DNA of 64,000 nucleotides from Methylovirgula sp. 4M-Z18 (GCF_037890675.1 NZ_CP149574.1:2642874-2706873), one strand, 5' to 3'. Shown: positions 13,615 through 22,787, numbered from the stretch's first letter. Notes: generated by a model from the sequence alone, not told the origin. Made by a program: numbers and translations.

Positions 13615-15570
13615 ATGATTTGGGCTTGGCTATCCAAATTGATCACCTGGCGCTCCGTAAGATCGATCGCAGCGGTGTGTTTTCTGAGTCTGCTGCCTTG
13701 CCCTGCTGTGGCCCAAACTGAGGGGTCACAGACCCTAATTGCTTGGCGTCTTCCAACAGGAATTTATCTTAAAGGATCGTTCAGCGGCATCAACGAGTTA
13801 CAAAGCTTGGCCGCGCGAGCCGGAACCACGATCATCAATGCCGACGATATTAATAAGGCCGAGGGCCGTCCCAGTTCTCTAATGGTACTAGCTATATCGG
13901 TTCTTTCGGACATGCAGTTGGGGCGCGTCGAAATAAATGCATCACAATTTTCTGTTGAAGGCGTTGCCAGAGCGACCAAGGTCGGCGTGCTAAAAGAACA
14001 AATCTTACAAAGAATTCCAACTACAATCCATGTTGAAAGCTTGCGAATCGACTCGCCGGAACAAGCGCCATTTCATTGGGCTATAGTCACAGGTTTGCCA
14101 AATGCGTCGGGCGATTCCGGTGTTACAATGGGCGGGGATGTAATAAGTGAAGACGCTCGCACCATGCTGGATCTTTCGGCACAAATTGTCTCCACAGAAC
14201 CTAGAATTATCGATCAGACGCGTGTTAGGCTAAACTCACCAAAATACTATCTTGGCGTAGAAACAACGCTTTTATCCCAAATGAAAATACTGTCTAAGGG
14301 ATTTGCCTGGGTTTACGATAACAGGTTTGATTTAGTTGGTGGTTCTTTGTCGATACGTAGCACGGAGAGCGACACAGGATGCGAAGAATTAGGCAAGAAG
14401 TTACCGAAAGACGTTTTGTGTCGACTTGTAGATATATCGAATAATTGGCCAAATAAAGCAACTAATTTTAATCCAACTACGGCCTCAAATCTAGATCCAT
14501 TTACACCTGTCAATGCTTCGGACGTAGTGGAGGCGACGAAGGAAATTTCCGAAATTGACCATTCTTCGGATCCGAGAATTGTCGATATTCTCTACGCAAC
14601 AGTTCGGGCGCCGAACAAGTCAGATTCTGTACCTGGCCACGCCGCTTATACGGGCGAACGAAATTCACAATTGGAGTTTGGTCGAGCTCGAATTCGGATT
14701 CCTGAGGACCACAAGATTGGCCGGCTCGAACTTCCAGGGGGCCTTTCTGTATTCGGATTTGACCTCATTCGACAGGCGCCCGATCCAAATAAGCATTTTC
14801 TTATACGCAGCGTGCAGCCGCTTACGTCAGAACAATGGGACGATTTAATCGATTCTGTAGGTCCGAAGGATGCGGTGATATTCGTCCATGGATTTAATAA
14901 TTCGTTTGAAGATGGCGTGTTGCGAATTGCGCAAATCACTTGGGATCTACAATATAAAGGCTTGCCGGTGCTGTTCTCTTGGGCGTCGCGAGGCGAGATT
15001 GCTGACTATGAATATGATCGCAACAGCGCACTGGTCGCACGGGAAGCTTTTATGCAATTGCTAGACAACCTCAGAGAGAAGCACGGGATCACAAAGGTTC
15101 ATATAATTGCGCACAGTATGGGCTCGTTTCTGGTGCTCGATGCCCTTGCTAACGCGCGTCAACTCCCGGGCGCCATGGGACAGCTTATTCTCGCGGCACC
15201 GGATGTTGATCGTGATCAATTTAAGGCGGAGATCCCGTTGCTTGGCAAAACATTTAGTGGCCTTACGCTCTACGCGTCATCAAATGACCGTGCATTGGAA
15301 GCTTCGATGAAGCTTGCTGGCAATATTCCCAGGGCTGGGGATGTACCGCCCGACGGACCAATCGTCATTCAAGGTCTTGATACATTGGACGTTAGTTCGC
15401 TCGGGGAGGAGATGTTCGGTCTTAACCACGGTACTTTTGCGGAGGCCCGTCCGCTAATTGACGATATGAGTTTGATACTTTCGCAAGGTCTTCGGCCGCC
15501 GCGATTGGCTGAAGAGCGACCTGTGCCCGACAACGGCACGCCCGTTCGATATTGGCGCTTCTCACAGTAG
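13615..15570 (+). CDS. Secreted alpha/beta hydrolase: BON-like repeats plus DUF900 domain
   Basis: A 651-residue protein with a clear signal peptide ending ...LLPCPAVAQ. Residues about 38-270 contain two repeats of a BON/OmpA-N-like pattern (YLKGSFSGINELQSLAARAG and later LGRVEINASQFSVEGVA). The C-terminal half is a DUF900 (COG4782) hydrolase: AVIFVHGFNNSFEDGVLR, GLPVLFSWASRGE, the nucleophile elbow VHIIAHSMGSFLVLDAL, and LNHGTF with a likely catalytic His. It is probably a periplasmic or surface esterase; the substrate is unknown. Codon use is clearly more AT-rich than in neighbouring genes, and the gene stands alone near a tRNA. GAGGAGGG precedes the ATG. Confidence 0.8.
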   Translation: MIWAWLSKLITWRSVRSIAAVCFLSLLPCPAVAQTEGSQTLIAWRLPTGIYLKGSFSGINELQSLAARAGTTIINADDINKAEGRPSSLMVLAISVLSDMQLGRVEINASQFSVEGVARATKVGVLKEQILQRIPTTIHVESLRIDSPEQAPFHWAIVTGLPNASGDSGVTMGGDVISEDARTMLDLSAQIVSTEPRIIDQTRVRLNSPKYYLGVETTLLSQMKILSKGFAWVYDNRFDLVGGSLSIRSTESDTGCEELGKKLPKDVLCRLVDISNNWPNKATNFNPTTASNLDPFTPVNASDVVEATKEISEIDHSSDPRIVDILYATVRAPNKSDSVPGHAAYTGERNSQLEFGRARIRIPEDHKIGRLELPGGLSVFGFDLIRQAPDPNKHFLIRSVQPLTSEQWDDLIDSVGPKDAVIFVHGFNNSFEDGVLRIAQITWDLQYKGLPVLFSWASRGEIADYEYDRNSALVAREAFMQLLDNLREKHGITKVHIIAHSMGSFLVLDALANARQLPGAMGQLILAAPDVDRDQFKAEIPLLGKTFSGLTLYASSNDRALEASMKLAGNIPRAGDVPPDGPIVIQGLDTLDVSSLGEEMFGLNHGTFAEARPLIDDMSLILSQGLRPPRLAEERPVPDNGTPVRYWRFSQ

Positions 15571-15921
15571 TAGTTTTTATCGGCACCATTCTTAATTCGC
15601 GTCCTGCTCCTTCCGAACTCGGGGAACTACCACTTCCCGATGGCCGCTGACTCGCGGTTTGTCATCTGCATGATCCAGTTTGCGCAATCCAACAGGGATC
15701 GGGTCTGTGCAGTTACAGAAGAATGCTCAAGCGCCGGCCGGGCTGATCAAGCCGGGCTCTGGCTGATGCGCTGCCCGGCTTAAATCAATTGCCGATTCGT
15801 GATGATGCAGCGACGCAAATTGTCCGTGAAAATCCGCAAGGCTCCACAGCAACGCGCAGTGTTGTATTTCACATCTATTTTACAAGTTCGGGAAGATTTC
15901 GAGCTAAGCGCTTGATTTCAT
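15571..15921. other. Intergenic region between the secreted hydrolase and tRNA-Glu
   Basis: No supported gene. It holds the right copy of the 35-base direct repeat (15817-15851). A 37-codon frame starting at 15801 lacks a clear ribosome-binding site. Confidence 0.5.
15817..15851 (+). repeat. Direct repeat, right copy, flanking the low-GC patch
   Basis: Matches 12603-12637 at 28 of 35 positions in the same orientation. It lies 71 bases from the 3' end of tRNA-Glu. Confidence 0.4.
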
Positions 15922-15997
15922 TGGCGCGCCCAAGGGGACTCGAACCCCTGTTTTCGCCGTGAAAGGGCGACGTCCTAGACCGCTAGACGATGGGCGC
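15922..15997 (-). tRNA. tRNA-Glu (anticodon UUC)
   Basis: On the minus strand the sequence folds into a full cloverleaf. The acceptor pairs GCGCCCA with TGGGCGC, the anticodon loop is CTTTCAC with anticodon TTC, the T arm is AGGGG/CCCCT with loop TTCGAGT, and the D arm carries CTAGCGGTCTAG. The discriminator base G and an encoded CCA end follow. Its 3' end faces the less GC-rich 12.6-15.9 kb patch, a common arrangement for integrated DNA. Confidence 0.96.
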
Positions 15998-16039
15998 GGA
16001 TACTTCGCGCCGACACGGCGCTGCGAAGCACAAGGCGGA

Positions 16040-16068
16040 CCTATAATGGCGCTTCCCGGTCATGGCAA
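16040..16068 (-). promoter_or_regulatory. Promoter of tRNA-Glu
   Basis: Read on the minus strand: TTGCCA (16068-16063), a 17-base spacer, TATAGG (16045-16040). This places a start about 35 bases before the mature tRNA 5' end. It lies between the recJ stop and the tRNA, so the tRNA need not depend on recJ transcription. Confidence 0.6.
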
Positions 16069-16138
16069 GGCCAAAAAGGCCACAAGGAAACAAAATTCCC
16101 CAGAAACGATTGTACCCCTTTGCCGACTCGCTGCCACG

Positions 16139-17929
16139 TCAGGCTTGGCGCCGACCGGCCGGCGCCGCATCGAGAATCCGCAATTGCACCCGTTCCTGCC
16201 CGCCCCAATGGTCGATCGACAACGTCCCGGCGAGGTGCATCGCGGTCCCGCGCCCGGCGAGCAGCGCCTGCCCGAGCGGACTTGCGGCCGCGCGAAAGGC
16301 AATGGCCTGCAGCCGACCGCCGTCCAGGCCTATGGTGCGCACCCGAATATGGCCCTGCCCCACCTCGCCAACGTCGATCATACGTTGATCGGCAAAGGCG
16401 AAAATCGGCTCCGAATTGCCTGTGCCGAATGGGCCGGCGCGCTCCACATCCTTTACCAGGGCAGCCTGCGCGGCGGTTGCGGTCAGCATGCCGTCGATGC
16501 GCAGCGCCTCCTCCGCCCGGGCCCGTGTCACATCGGCGCCGAGCGCCTCGCTCAGATAGGCACGAAGGGACTCGAGTTTGCCACGTTCCACCGTCAGGCC
16601 GGCGGCCATGGCATGGCCGCCGCCCTTCACGAGCAATCCGGTCTCGACCGCCGCGCGCACGGCGCGGCCAAGATCGACGCCGGCAATCGAGCGGCCGGAG
16701 CCCGTGCCGATGTCGCCGGTAAAGGAGATGGCAAAGGCCGGGCGGCGGTAACGGTCCTTGAGCCGGCTGGCGACAAGGCCGACAACGCCCGGATGCCAGG
16801 CGTCCGACCCGACCATCAATACGGCCTCATCGCCACATTGGCTGGCCATCGCATCGGCCTCTTCCAAAGTCGCCACTTCGATCGCTTGCCGTTCACGATT
16901 GAGCCGGTCGAGCTCGGCGGCAACCCGGCCCGCCTCCACCGGATCGTCAGTCATCAGTAGTCTGGCGCCGAGCGCCGCGTCGCCGATCCGGCCGCCAGCA
17001 TTGATACGCGGCCCGACCAAAAAGCCGAGATGATACGGCCGCGCCGGGCCATGCGCACCCGCGGCATCCATGAGCGCCGTGAGCCCGATACGCCCGCGCG
17101 CCTTCATGACCTGCAGGCCGCGTGTCACGAAGGCGCGGTTGAGACCGATCAGCGGCACGACATCGGCGACGGTGCCGAGCGCGACGAGATCGAGATCGGA
17201 GAGCAAGGCCGGAGCCGGATATTGCGCGGTCCAAAAGCCGCTGTCGCGCAGGGCGCGATTCAACCCCACCAACGTCATGAAGACGACGCCCGCCGCGCAC
17301 AGATAGCCGAGCTGCGACAGATCGTCCTGCCGGTTCGGATTGACGATCGCGACCGCCTCGGGAAGCACTTCCGGCGCCTGATGATGATCGAGCACGATCG
17401 CGTCGAGACCGAGCAGCCGCGCCGCCGCCAAGGGTTCGAAGCTGGTGGTACCGCAATCGACCGTGACGAGTAGCGTGGCGCCGCGCGCGTGCAACGACGC
17501 TATGGCGTCGCTGTTGGGACCATAGCCTTCGAAGATCCGGTCGGGGATGTGGATGATGGTATTGCAGCCGCAGGCGTTGAGGAAATTGGCAAGCAATGCG
17601 GTCGCCGTGGCGCCATCGACATCATAGTCGCCGAATACGGCGACCGTCTCGCCCTTTTGCGCCGCCTGCGCCAGCCGCGCGACGGCCGGTTGCATATCCG
17701 TCAGCACGTCCGGATCTGGCATGAGATTGCGCAGCGACGGATCGAGCCAATCCTCAACCGTCTCCATCGTCACGCCGCGCCCGACGAGCACACGCGCCAA
17801 GATGTCGGAGAGACCATGACCTTGCGCGAGTGCCATGGCCTGCGCCGCGCCTTCGATATCGAGCCGGTCCCGCCATGCGCGCTGCGACACCGATTGATCG
17901 ACACCGAGAAGGGGCTTGCGCTCGGACAT
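16139..17929 (-). CDS. recJ: Single-stranded-DNA-specific exonuclease RecJ
   Basis: A 596-residue 5'-3' exonuclease that degrades single-stranded DNA in recombinational and mismatch repair. DHH-superfamily motifs are in order: AVFGDYDVDGATATALL (residues about 97-113), TVDCGTT, VLDHHQAPEVLP (about 179-190), and the DHHA1 motif GGGHAMAAGLTVERGK near the C-terminal third, followed by an OB-like domain. Length is normal. It follows the GNAT and glpX genes in the hom-glpX-recJ order common in Rhizobiales. The last codons lie next to tRNA-Glu. Confidence 0.97.
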   Translation of the reverse strand: MSERKPLLGVDQSVSQRAWRDRLDIEGAAQAMALAQGHGLSDILARVLVGRGVTMETVEDWLDPSLRNLMPDPDVLTDMQPAVARLAQAAQKGETVAVFGDYDVDGATATALLANFLNACGCNTIIHIPDRIFEGYGPNSDAIASLHARGATLLVTVDCGTTSFEPLAAARLLGLDAIVLDHHQAPEVLPEAVAIVNPNRQDDLSQLGYLCAAGVVFMTLVGLNRALRDSGFWTAQYPAPALLSDLDLVALGTVADVVPLIGLNRAFVTRGLQVMKARGRIGLTALMDAAGAHGPARPYHLGFLVGPRINAGGRIGDAALGARLLMTDDPVEAGRVAAELDRLNRERQAIEVATLEEADAMASQCGDEAVLMVGSDAWHPGVVGLVASRLKDRYRRPAFAISFTGDIGTGSGRSIAGVDLGRAVRAAVETGLLVKGGGHAMAAGLTVERGKLESLRAYLSEALGADVTRARAEEALRIDGMLTATAAQAALVKDVERAGPFGTGNSEPIFAFADQRMIDVGEVGQGHIRVRTIGLDGGRLQAIAFRAAASPLGQALLAGRGTAMHLAGTLSIDHWGGQERVQLRILDAAPAGRRQA

Positions 17930-17941
17930 GAAATCAAGACC

Positions 17942-18382
17942 TCATCCAAGCGCCTTGCGATATTGAATGAAGCCGGGTTTGTCAGCCAGCGTATCGTAAA
18001 GCGCCTGCGCCGGAAGATTGGTCTCGTGCGTCATCCAATAGACCCGGCCCGCACCCGCCGCCTTGGCCGCCCCGTAGACGGCTTCGATCAAGGCGCGGCC
18101 GACGCCCGTGCCGCGCTGATCGTCGCGGGTGAACAGATCCTGCAGATAGCACACCGGCTCGATCATCCAGGTGTTGCGATGATAGAGGTAATGCACCAGG
18201 CCGACGAGTTCGCCCTTGTCCTCGGCGACAAAGGCGTGCATCGGCTCGAGGCCGTTGAAGAAACGCGCCCAGGTCGTCTCCGTGACTTCGGGGCGTACAG
18301 ACGTCTTGTAGAACGTCAGATAGCCTTGCCACAGAGGCTCCCATTGGGCGCGGTCGGCGGGCGTTACGGCACGTATGATCAT
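17942..18382 (-). CDS. GNAT-family N-acetyltransferase
   Basis: A 146-residue acetyl-CoA-dependent acyltransferase. The N-terminal strand IIRAVTPADRAQWEPLWQGY and the acetyl-CoA site LFTRDDQRGTGVGRALIEAV (R/Q-x-x-G-x-G/A loop) define the GNAT fold; YWMTHETNLPAQALYDTLA forms the end. The substrate is unknown. A TTG in frame at 18400 overlaps the glpX stop, but GAGAAGG lies nine bases before the ATG at 18380-18382, so that is the start. It sits between glpX and recJ, with 12 bases to recJ, and is likely in the same operon. Confidence 0.87.
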   Translation of the reverse strand: MIIRAVTPADRAQWEPLWQGYLTFYKTSVRPEVTETTWARFFNGLEPMHAFVAEDKGELVGLVHYLYHRNTWMIEPVCYLQDLFTRDDQRGTGVGRALIEAVYGAAKAAGAGRVYWMTHETNLPAQALYDTLADKPGFIQYRKALG

Positions 18383-18396
18383 CGGGGTCAGCCTTC

Positions 18397-19395
18397 TCAA
18401 TCCAAGCGGAATTTCGCCATCTCGCGGTGCTCGGCGTGAATCTTGCGCACCGTGCCCGTGACCGAACGGTAAATCACCGTCTCGGTTTCAATCACATTGT
18501 TGCTGTTGAAGCGCACGCCGGACAGCAGCGGGCCGTCGGTCACGCCGGTGGCGCAGACGATCACGTCGCCCGACGCGAGTTCGTTCATATCGTATTTCTT
18601 GCGCGGATCGGTCACGCCCATCTTGCGGGCGCGCTCGACCTTGGATGGGGTGTCCAGGATCAGCCGGCCCTGCATCTGGCCGCCGACGCAGCGCACCGCG
18701 CCCGCCGCCAGCACGCCTTCCGCCGCGCCGCCCGAACCAAGATAGAGATCGACGCCGGTCTTTTCCGGCTGGGTGGTGAAGATGACGCCGGCAACATCGC
18801 CGTCGGAGATAAGCCTGATCGAGGCACCGGCACGCCGGCACGCGGCGATAAGGTCCTGGTGGCGCGGCCGATCCATGATCAGGACGCCAATGTCGCGCAC
18901 CTTCACGCCCTTGGCGCGCGCCAGCGCGTTAATATTGTCTTCCGGCGAGGCATCAAGATCGACGACGCCGGCCGGATAGCCGGGTCCGATTGCGATTTTC
19001 TGCATGTAGACATCCGGCGCATTCAGCAAACTGCCCGCCTCCGCCATCGCCATCACGGCGATGGAACCGGGCATGTCCTTGGCGCAGAGCGTCGTGCCTT
19101 CGAGCGGATCGACCGCAATATCGACGCGCGGCCCGGTGCGGGTGCCGACCTTCTCGCCGATGAACAGCATCGGCGTCTCGTCGCGCTCCCCCTCGCCGAT
19201 CACGATCGTGCCGTCGATCGGCAGGCGGTTCAATTCGCGGCGCATTGCATCGACCGCCGCTTGGTCCGCGGCCTTTTCATCGCCGCGGCCGCGCCAACGG
19301 GCGGATGAAACCGCCGCCCGTTCGGTGACGCGCACGAGTTCCATGGTCAAAATGCGCTCGATGATTTTTTCTTCCTGGATGACGAGATCAGCCAT
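18397..19395 (-). CDS. glpX: Class II fructose-1,6-bisphosphatase GlpX
   Basis: A 332-residue metal-dependent phosphatase that converts fructose 1,6-bisphosphate to fructose 6-phosphate in gluconeogenesis. In autotrophs and some methylotrophs it also acts on sedoheptulose bisphosphate. Motifs: IGEGERDETPMLFIGEKVG, VDPLEGTTLCAKDMPGSIAV (metal and substrate site), and YLGSGGAAEGVLAAGAVRC. GGAGG precedes the ATG. It is downstream of hom with a 35-base gap, a linkage typical of Rhizobiales. Confidence 0.97.
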   Translation of the reverse strand: MADLVIQEEKIIERILTMELVRVTERAAVSSARWRGRGDEKAADQAAVDAMRRELNRLPIDGTIVIGEGERDETPMLFIGEKVGTRTGPRVDIAVDPLEGTTLCAKDMPGSIAVMAMAEAGSLLNAPDVYMQKIAIGPGYPAGVVDLDASPEDNINALARAKGVKVRDIGVLIMDRPRHQDLIAACRRAGASIRLISDGDVAGVIFTTQPEKTGVDLYLGSGGAAEGVLAAGAVRCVGGQMQGRLILDTPSKVERARKMGVTDPRKKYDMNELASGDVIVCATGVTDGPLLSGVRFNSNNVIETETVIYRSVTGTVRKIHAEHREMAKFRLD

Positions 19396-19430
19396 CGACC
19401 GGTTTCCTCCGGGCGCGTCTTAAGAGCGCC

Positions 19431-20738
19431 TTACTCCCGCTCGATCCGAATGACCTGCGGTTTCTCGGCGATATAGCCGTCCGTGACGACCTCGTCGAGC
19501 GCTTCGCGAATCAATGTCTCGGTGGTCGCATGGGTGATCAGCACCACCGGCACTTCGCCGTTCGCCGTCTGCTTCACGCCCGGCGCATGCTTCTGCATGA
19601 TGCTTTCGAGCGAGATCTGCCGCTGTGCCATGCGCGTGGCAATGGCCGCCATGGCGCCGGGCCTGTCCTGCACGCTCAGGCGGATATAATAGCCGCCCTC
19701 GTGCCGCTGCATCGGAATGCGCGCTGCCTGCTCCAGTTCGAAGACCGGCAGGCCAAGCGGCGCCGAGCGGATGCCCTTGGCAATATCGGCGATATCGGCG
19801 ACGACCGCCGAGGCGGTCGCCTCGCCGCCGGCGCCGGGGCCGACGAGGGTCAATTCTTTCACCGCGTCGGCATCGATCGTCACGGCATTGGTCACGCCCA
19901 TCACTTGGGCGATGGCGGAGGACAGAGGCACCATGGTCGGATGCACACGCTGCTCGATGCCTTTTTTCGTGCGCTGCGCCACGCCGAGCAATTTGATGCG
20001 ATAGCCGAGCTCTTCCGCCGCCTTCAGATCGGCGAGCGTGATCGACTCGATGCCTTCGACATGAATGGCATCGGCATCGATGATCGTCCCGAAGGCCAGC
20101 GAGGTAAGGATGGCCAGCTTGTGCGCGGTGTCGAAGCCGCCGATGTCGAAAGTCGGGTCGGCCTCGGCATAGCCGAGGCGCTGCGCCTCCCTGAGGCAAT
20201 CCTCGAACGACAGGCCTTCCGCCTCCATGCGCGAGAGGATGTAATTGCAGGTGCCGTTCAAAATGCCGTAGACGCGCTCGATCGAATTGCCGGCAAGGCC
20301 CTCGCGCAAAGTCTTGACGATCGGAATGCCGCCGGCGACAGAGGCTTCATAGGCAAGCGCGACGTGCTTGTTCTCGGCCATTTTGGCGAGCGACAAACCG
20401 TGCTTCGCGAGCAGCGCCTTGTTGGCCGTCACCACCGGCTTGCCGGCGGCGAGCGCCGCCTCCACCGACAGGCGCGCGGAGCCCTCGTCGCCGCCGACCA
20501 GCTCGACGAAGAGGTCGATGTCGGGCGAGCCCGCCAGCGCGACCGGATCGTCGAACCAGCTTATGCCGTTCAAATCCACGCCACGGTCCGCTGCACGATT
20601 GCGGGCCGAGACCCCTGTCACGACGATCTGCCGCCCGGTGCGAATGGTCAGGGCATTCGACTGACGCTGCAAAAGACGGATAACCGACGCACCGACTGTC
20701 CCGAGACCAGCGATGCCGACACGAAGTGGCTGAACCAT
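19431..20738 (-). CDS. hom: Homoserine dehydrogenase
   Basis: A 435-residue enzyme reducing aspartate semialdehyde to homoserine for threonine and methionine synthesis. N-terminal NAD(P) site LRVGIAGLGTVGASVI, then VVTANKALLA, GILNGTCNYILSRME and YAEADPTFDIGGFDTAHKL of the catalytic domain. A C-terminal ACT domain (YYIRLSVQDRPGAMAAIA) allows feedback control by amino acids. The open frame continues upstream to 20873 but crosses the likely promoter. The ATG at 20736-20738 (MVQPLRVGIAG) gives the normal length. First gene of hom-glpX-GNAT-recJ. Confidence 0.97.
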   Translation of the reverse strand: MVQPLRVGIAGLGTVGASVIRLLQRQSNALTIRTGRQIVVTGVSARNRAADRGVDLNGISWFDDPVALAGSPDIDLFVELVGGDEGSARLSVEAALAAGKPVVTANKALLAKHGLSLAKMAENKHVALAYEASVAGGIPIVKTLREGLAGNSIERVYGILNGTCNYILSRMEAEGLSFEDCLREAQRLGYAEADPTFDIGGFDTAHKLAILTSLAFGTIIDADAIHVEGIESITLADLKAAEELGYRIKLLGVAQRTKKGIEQRVHPTMVPLSSAIAQVMGVTNAVTIDADAVKELTLVGPGAGGEATASAVVADIADIAKGIRSAPLGLPVFELEQAARIPMQRHEGGYYIRLSVQDRPGAMAAIATRMAQRQISLESIMQKHAPGVKQTANGEVPVVLITHATTETLIREALDEVVTDGYIAEKPQVIRIERE

Positions 20739-21049
20739 GAAAAACGCCTGACGTTGAAGAGAACCAACCGACCGCCCCGGAGGCCAAGACGGCCCGCCCG
20801 CGAAGCGCGCTTGTAGCCTTATTTGGTTGGGCGGATCAAGAAAAGGCATTTGGGCTCGTGCGGCGATGACCAAAATTGCGGCACCGCGCTCCCCTGCCCT
20901 GCGGAGAACATTTATAAATATTTGATTTATTTAAATAAATTCGCCTATTAGTTTGTTTTCAAAAAATTTCACAGGCGACCGATCTGCCGCGCACCAGTGA
21001 AAACACTGAGCCGCGCAGATGCTCGCTATATGTTCAACTCTGTAAAAAA
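20739..21049. other. Intergenic region upstream of hom
   Basis: Contains the hom promoter and a very AT-rich tract (20909-20972) with CCTATTAGTTTG, a sequence also found at 12124. No gene is seen. Confidence 0.5.
20811..20839 (-). promoter_or_regulatory. Probable promoter of hom
   Basis: Read on the minus strand: TTGATC (20839-20834), a 17-base spacer, CTACAA (20816-20811), about 70 bases before the hom ATG. A moderate sigma-70 match. Confidence 0.45.
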
Positions 21050-22291
21050 TCAATGCGGAACTGCGGCGAAAGCACCCGCTATGCCCCTGCGGCCGAAGAG
21101 CAAGGCCAAGCCGACGAGCGCCGCCAACCCGGCAAGAGCCAGCAACGGCAGCCTGACGCTGGCGCCTTCGGCGCTCGTGCCGACGAGATAGGCGCCAATG
21201 CCGGCCGCCAGGCGCTGCAGCATATATTGCAAGCTCATCACCCGGCCGCGCTGATCGTTGTCCACCGCGAGCTGCAACAGCGACACGGTGCCTGTCTGCC
21301 GGATCTCCCCCGCCAGCCCGGACAGCAACATCATGACGAGCGCGAGGATCAGGCCATGCACCAGCGCGAGCCCGGCGATCATCGTGCTGTAGGCGAGGAA
21401 GGCCCAAAGAACCCGCGTGGGCGTTGCGCTCCGCGCGCCACCATAGGCGAGCCACAGCGCGGAAAGCGTCGCGCCGAAGCCCGCGGCGGCGAGCAGATCG
21501 GTCATGCCCTCGACACCCATGCCAAGCTCTTGCGCCGCATAGGCCGGCAGCATCTGGCGCATCGCGGCATTCAGCGCATTGCCGAGCAGGATAACCACCA
21601 TGAAGGCGAGAATGCCGCGATGGCTGACGATATAAGCAAAACCATCCACCATATCGCCCCACACCGAGCGGCCAGAGGGCTTAGGCGCCTGATAGTCTGC
21701 CGGCGTGCGCATCATCGACAAGGTGCATAAATAAAACGCATAGCCCGCCACATTGGTGGCGAATGCCGTCGCGGCGCCGAAATGCGCCATGATCCAACCG
21801 GCCAAGGCCGGCCCGGCGAAAATCGCGACTTGCGAATAGGCCGCCGCGACCGCAATCGCGGAGGAGAGGCGCTCGCGTGCGATGAAACGCGGCAGCAGAC
21901 CGTAGAGGCCGGGCATTGAAAAACTATGGATCAGGCCATGGAGGAACGACAGAACGGCAAGGGCGGCAATTGTCAGCAGGCCTGAAGCCGCGAGCACGGC
22001 CAGCGCAAGCGCCTGCAGCAGCGCAAGAAAATACGTGACCTGCAAAATCCTGACACGATCCATTCGGTCCGCCAGCACGCCGCCGAACGGCAGGCACAGG
22101 AGATTGGGCAGCACGTCCAGCACGGCGATGATCGCCAGCCACCACGTGGAATGGGTCAGCTCCCACGTCGTCCAGGAGACGGCCACGATCTGCACCAGAA
22201 AGCACAGCCACGAGACGATCGCGCCAATCGAATAGAGCCGGAAATTCTGATCCGAAAATGCTTCACCGATGCCGCCGAATTGGAGCTTCAT
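21050..22291 (-). CDS. MFS transporter, EntS-like exporter family
   Basis: A 413-residue inner-membrane protein with about 12 hydrophobic segments. The N-terminus reads FSDQNFRLYSIGAIVSW, followed by FGGVLADRMDRVRIL, the MFS loop 2-3 motif (G-x-x-x-D-R-x-x-R). The arrangement resembles MFS_3/enterobactin-exporter-like proteins, which expel small molecules. The cargo is unknown. AAGG precedes the ATG. It stands alone, with the AT-rich hom upstream region behind it. Confidence 0.82.
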   Translation of the reverse strand: MKLQFGGIGEAFSDQNFRLYSIGAIVSWLCFLVQIVAVSWTTWELTHSTWWLAIIAVLDVLPNLLCLPFGGVLADRMDRVRILQVTYFLALLQALALAVLAASGLLTIAALAVLSFLHGLIHSFSMPGLYGLLPRFIARERLSSAIAVAAAYSQVAIFAGPALAGWIMAHFGAATAFATNVAGYAFYLCTLSMMRTPADYQAPKPSGRSVWGDMVDGFAYIVSHRGILAFMVVILLGNALNAAMRQMLPAYAAQELGMGVEGMTDLLAAAGFGATLSALWLAYGGARSATPTRVLWAFLAYSTMIAGLALVHGLILALVMMLLSGLAGEIRQTGTVSLLQLAVDNDQRGRVMSLQYMLQRLAAGIGAYLVGTSAEGASVRLPLLALAGLAALVGLALLFGRRGIAGAFAAVPH

Positions 22292-22522
22292 GAAAAGCCT
22301 TTCATGCCGGTAAGTCGTTCCCGCCTAAGCTACACGGCTAAAGTTCGGCGTATAGAGCCGTTTTTCGGATGGGAAGTAAGACATCGGGAGATTCTGGCCT
22401 GAGCTTTTGCGCGACGCCGCATCTACAAAGAAAGTGTGCGGCAAGTGATTTTCGCCACAACCACATCGACGGCTCTGTCGCACACTATGGACAGAGGCTT
22501 ACGACCTTTGAGGAGGCTGGCC

Positions 22523-22786
22523 ATGAGCGACATGGACGAGGTCAAGGATCGCTTATCCAAAATCGAGAAATTGCTGGAAGACATTCAGAAGCAGCTTGCC
22601 GGAGCAGGCGCAGGCACGAGCGGATCGCAGCCCGTGGTGACCGTGCCGCCAGGCACGTTTTTTGTCGTACCGCGCCGCGAACTCCGGGTTACGAGTGGAG
22701 ACTCGCAAATACATACTGCGCTTAGCGATGCGGAGTTCATCGTTCTCGCCCCTGTGAAGCGCGGAAACGATCAAGCGGGACGCTGA
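22523..22786 (+). CDS. Hypothetical protein, coiled-coil N-terminus (two-gene operon)
   Basis: An 87-residue protein starting MSDMDEVKDRLSKIEKLLED, a short predicted coiled coil, then a Gly/Ala linker and a compact beta-rich part (VTVPPGTFFVVPRRELRVT and DAEFIVLAPVKRG). No signal peptide. The start follows a perfect GAGGAGG by seven bases; upstream in-frame codons to 22436 are ignored. One base separates it from the next gene, a membrane protein, so the two are surely co-transcribed. I recognise no family. Confidence 0.65.
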   Translation: MSDMDEVKDRLSKIEKLLEDIQKQLAGAGAGTSGSQPVVTVPPGTFFVVPRRELRVTSGDSQIHTALSDAEFIVLAPVKRGNDQAGR

Positions 22787-22787
22787 C

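Noticed and set aside
15922-15997. Exact copy of the tRNA-Glu 3' end elsewhere as an attachment site
   Set aside because: I looked for the tRNA 3' sequence to the left, down to about 11.4 kb, and did not find it; only the unrelated 35-base diverged repeat borders the patch.
19530-20816. 428-codon plus-strand frame opposite hom
   Set aside because: Antisense shadow of hom with Arg/His-rich translation and no recognisable domain.
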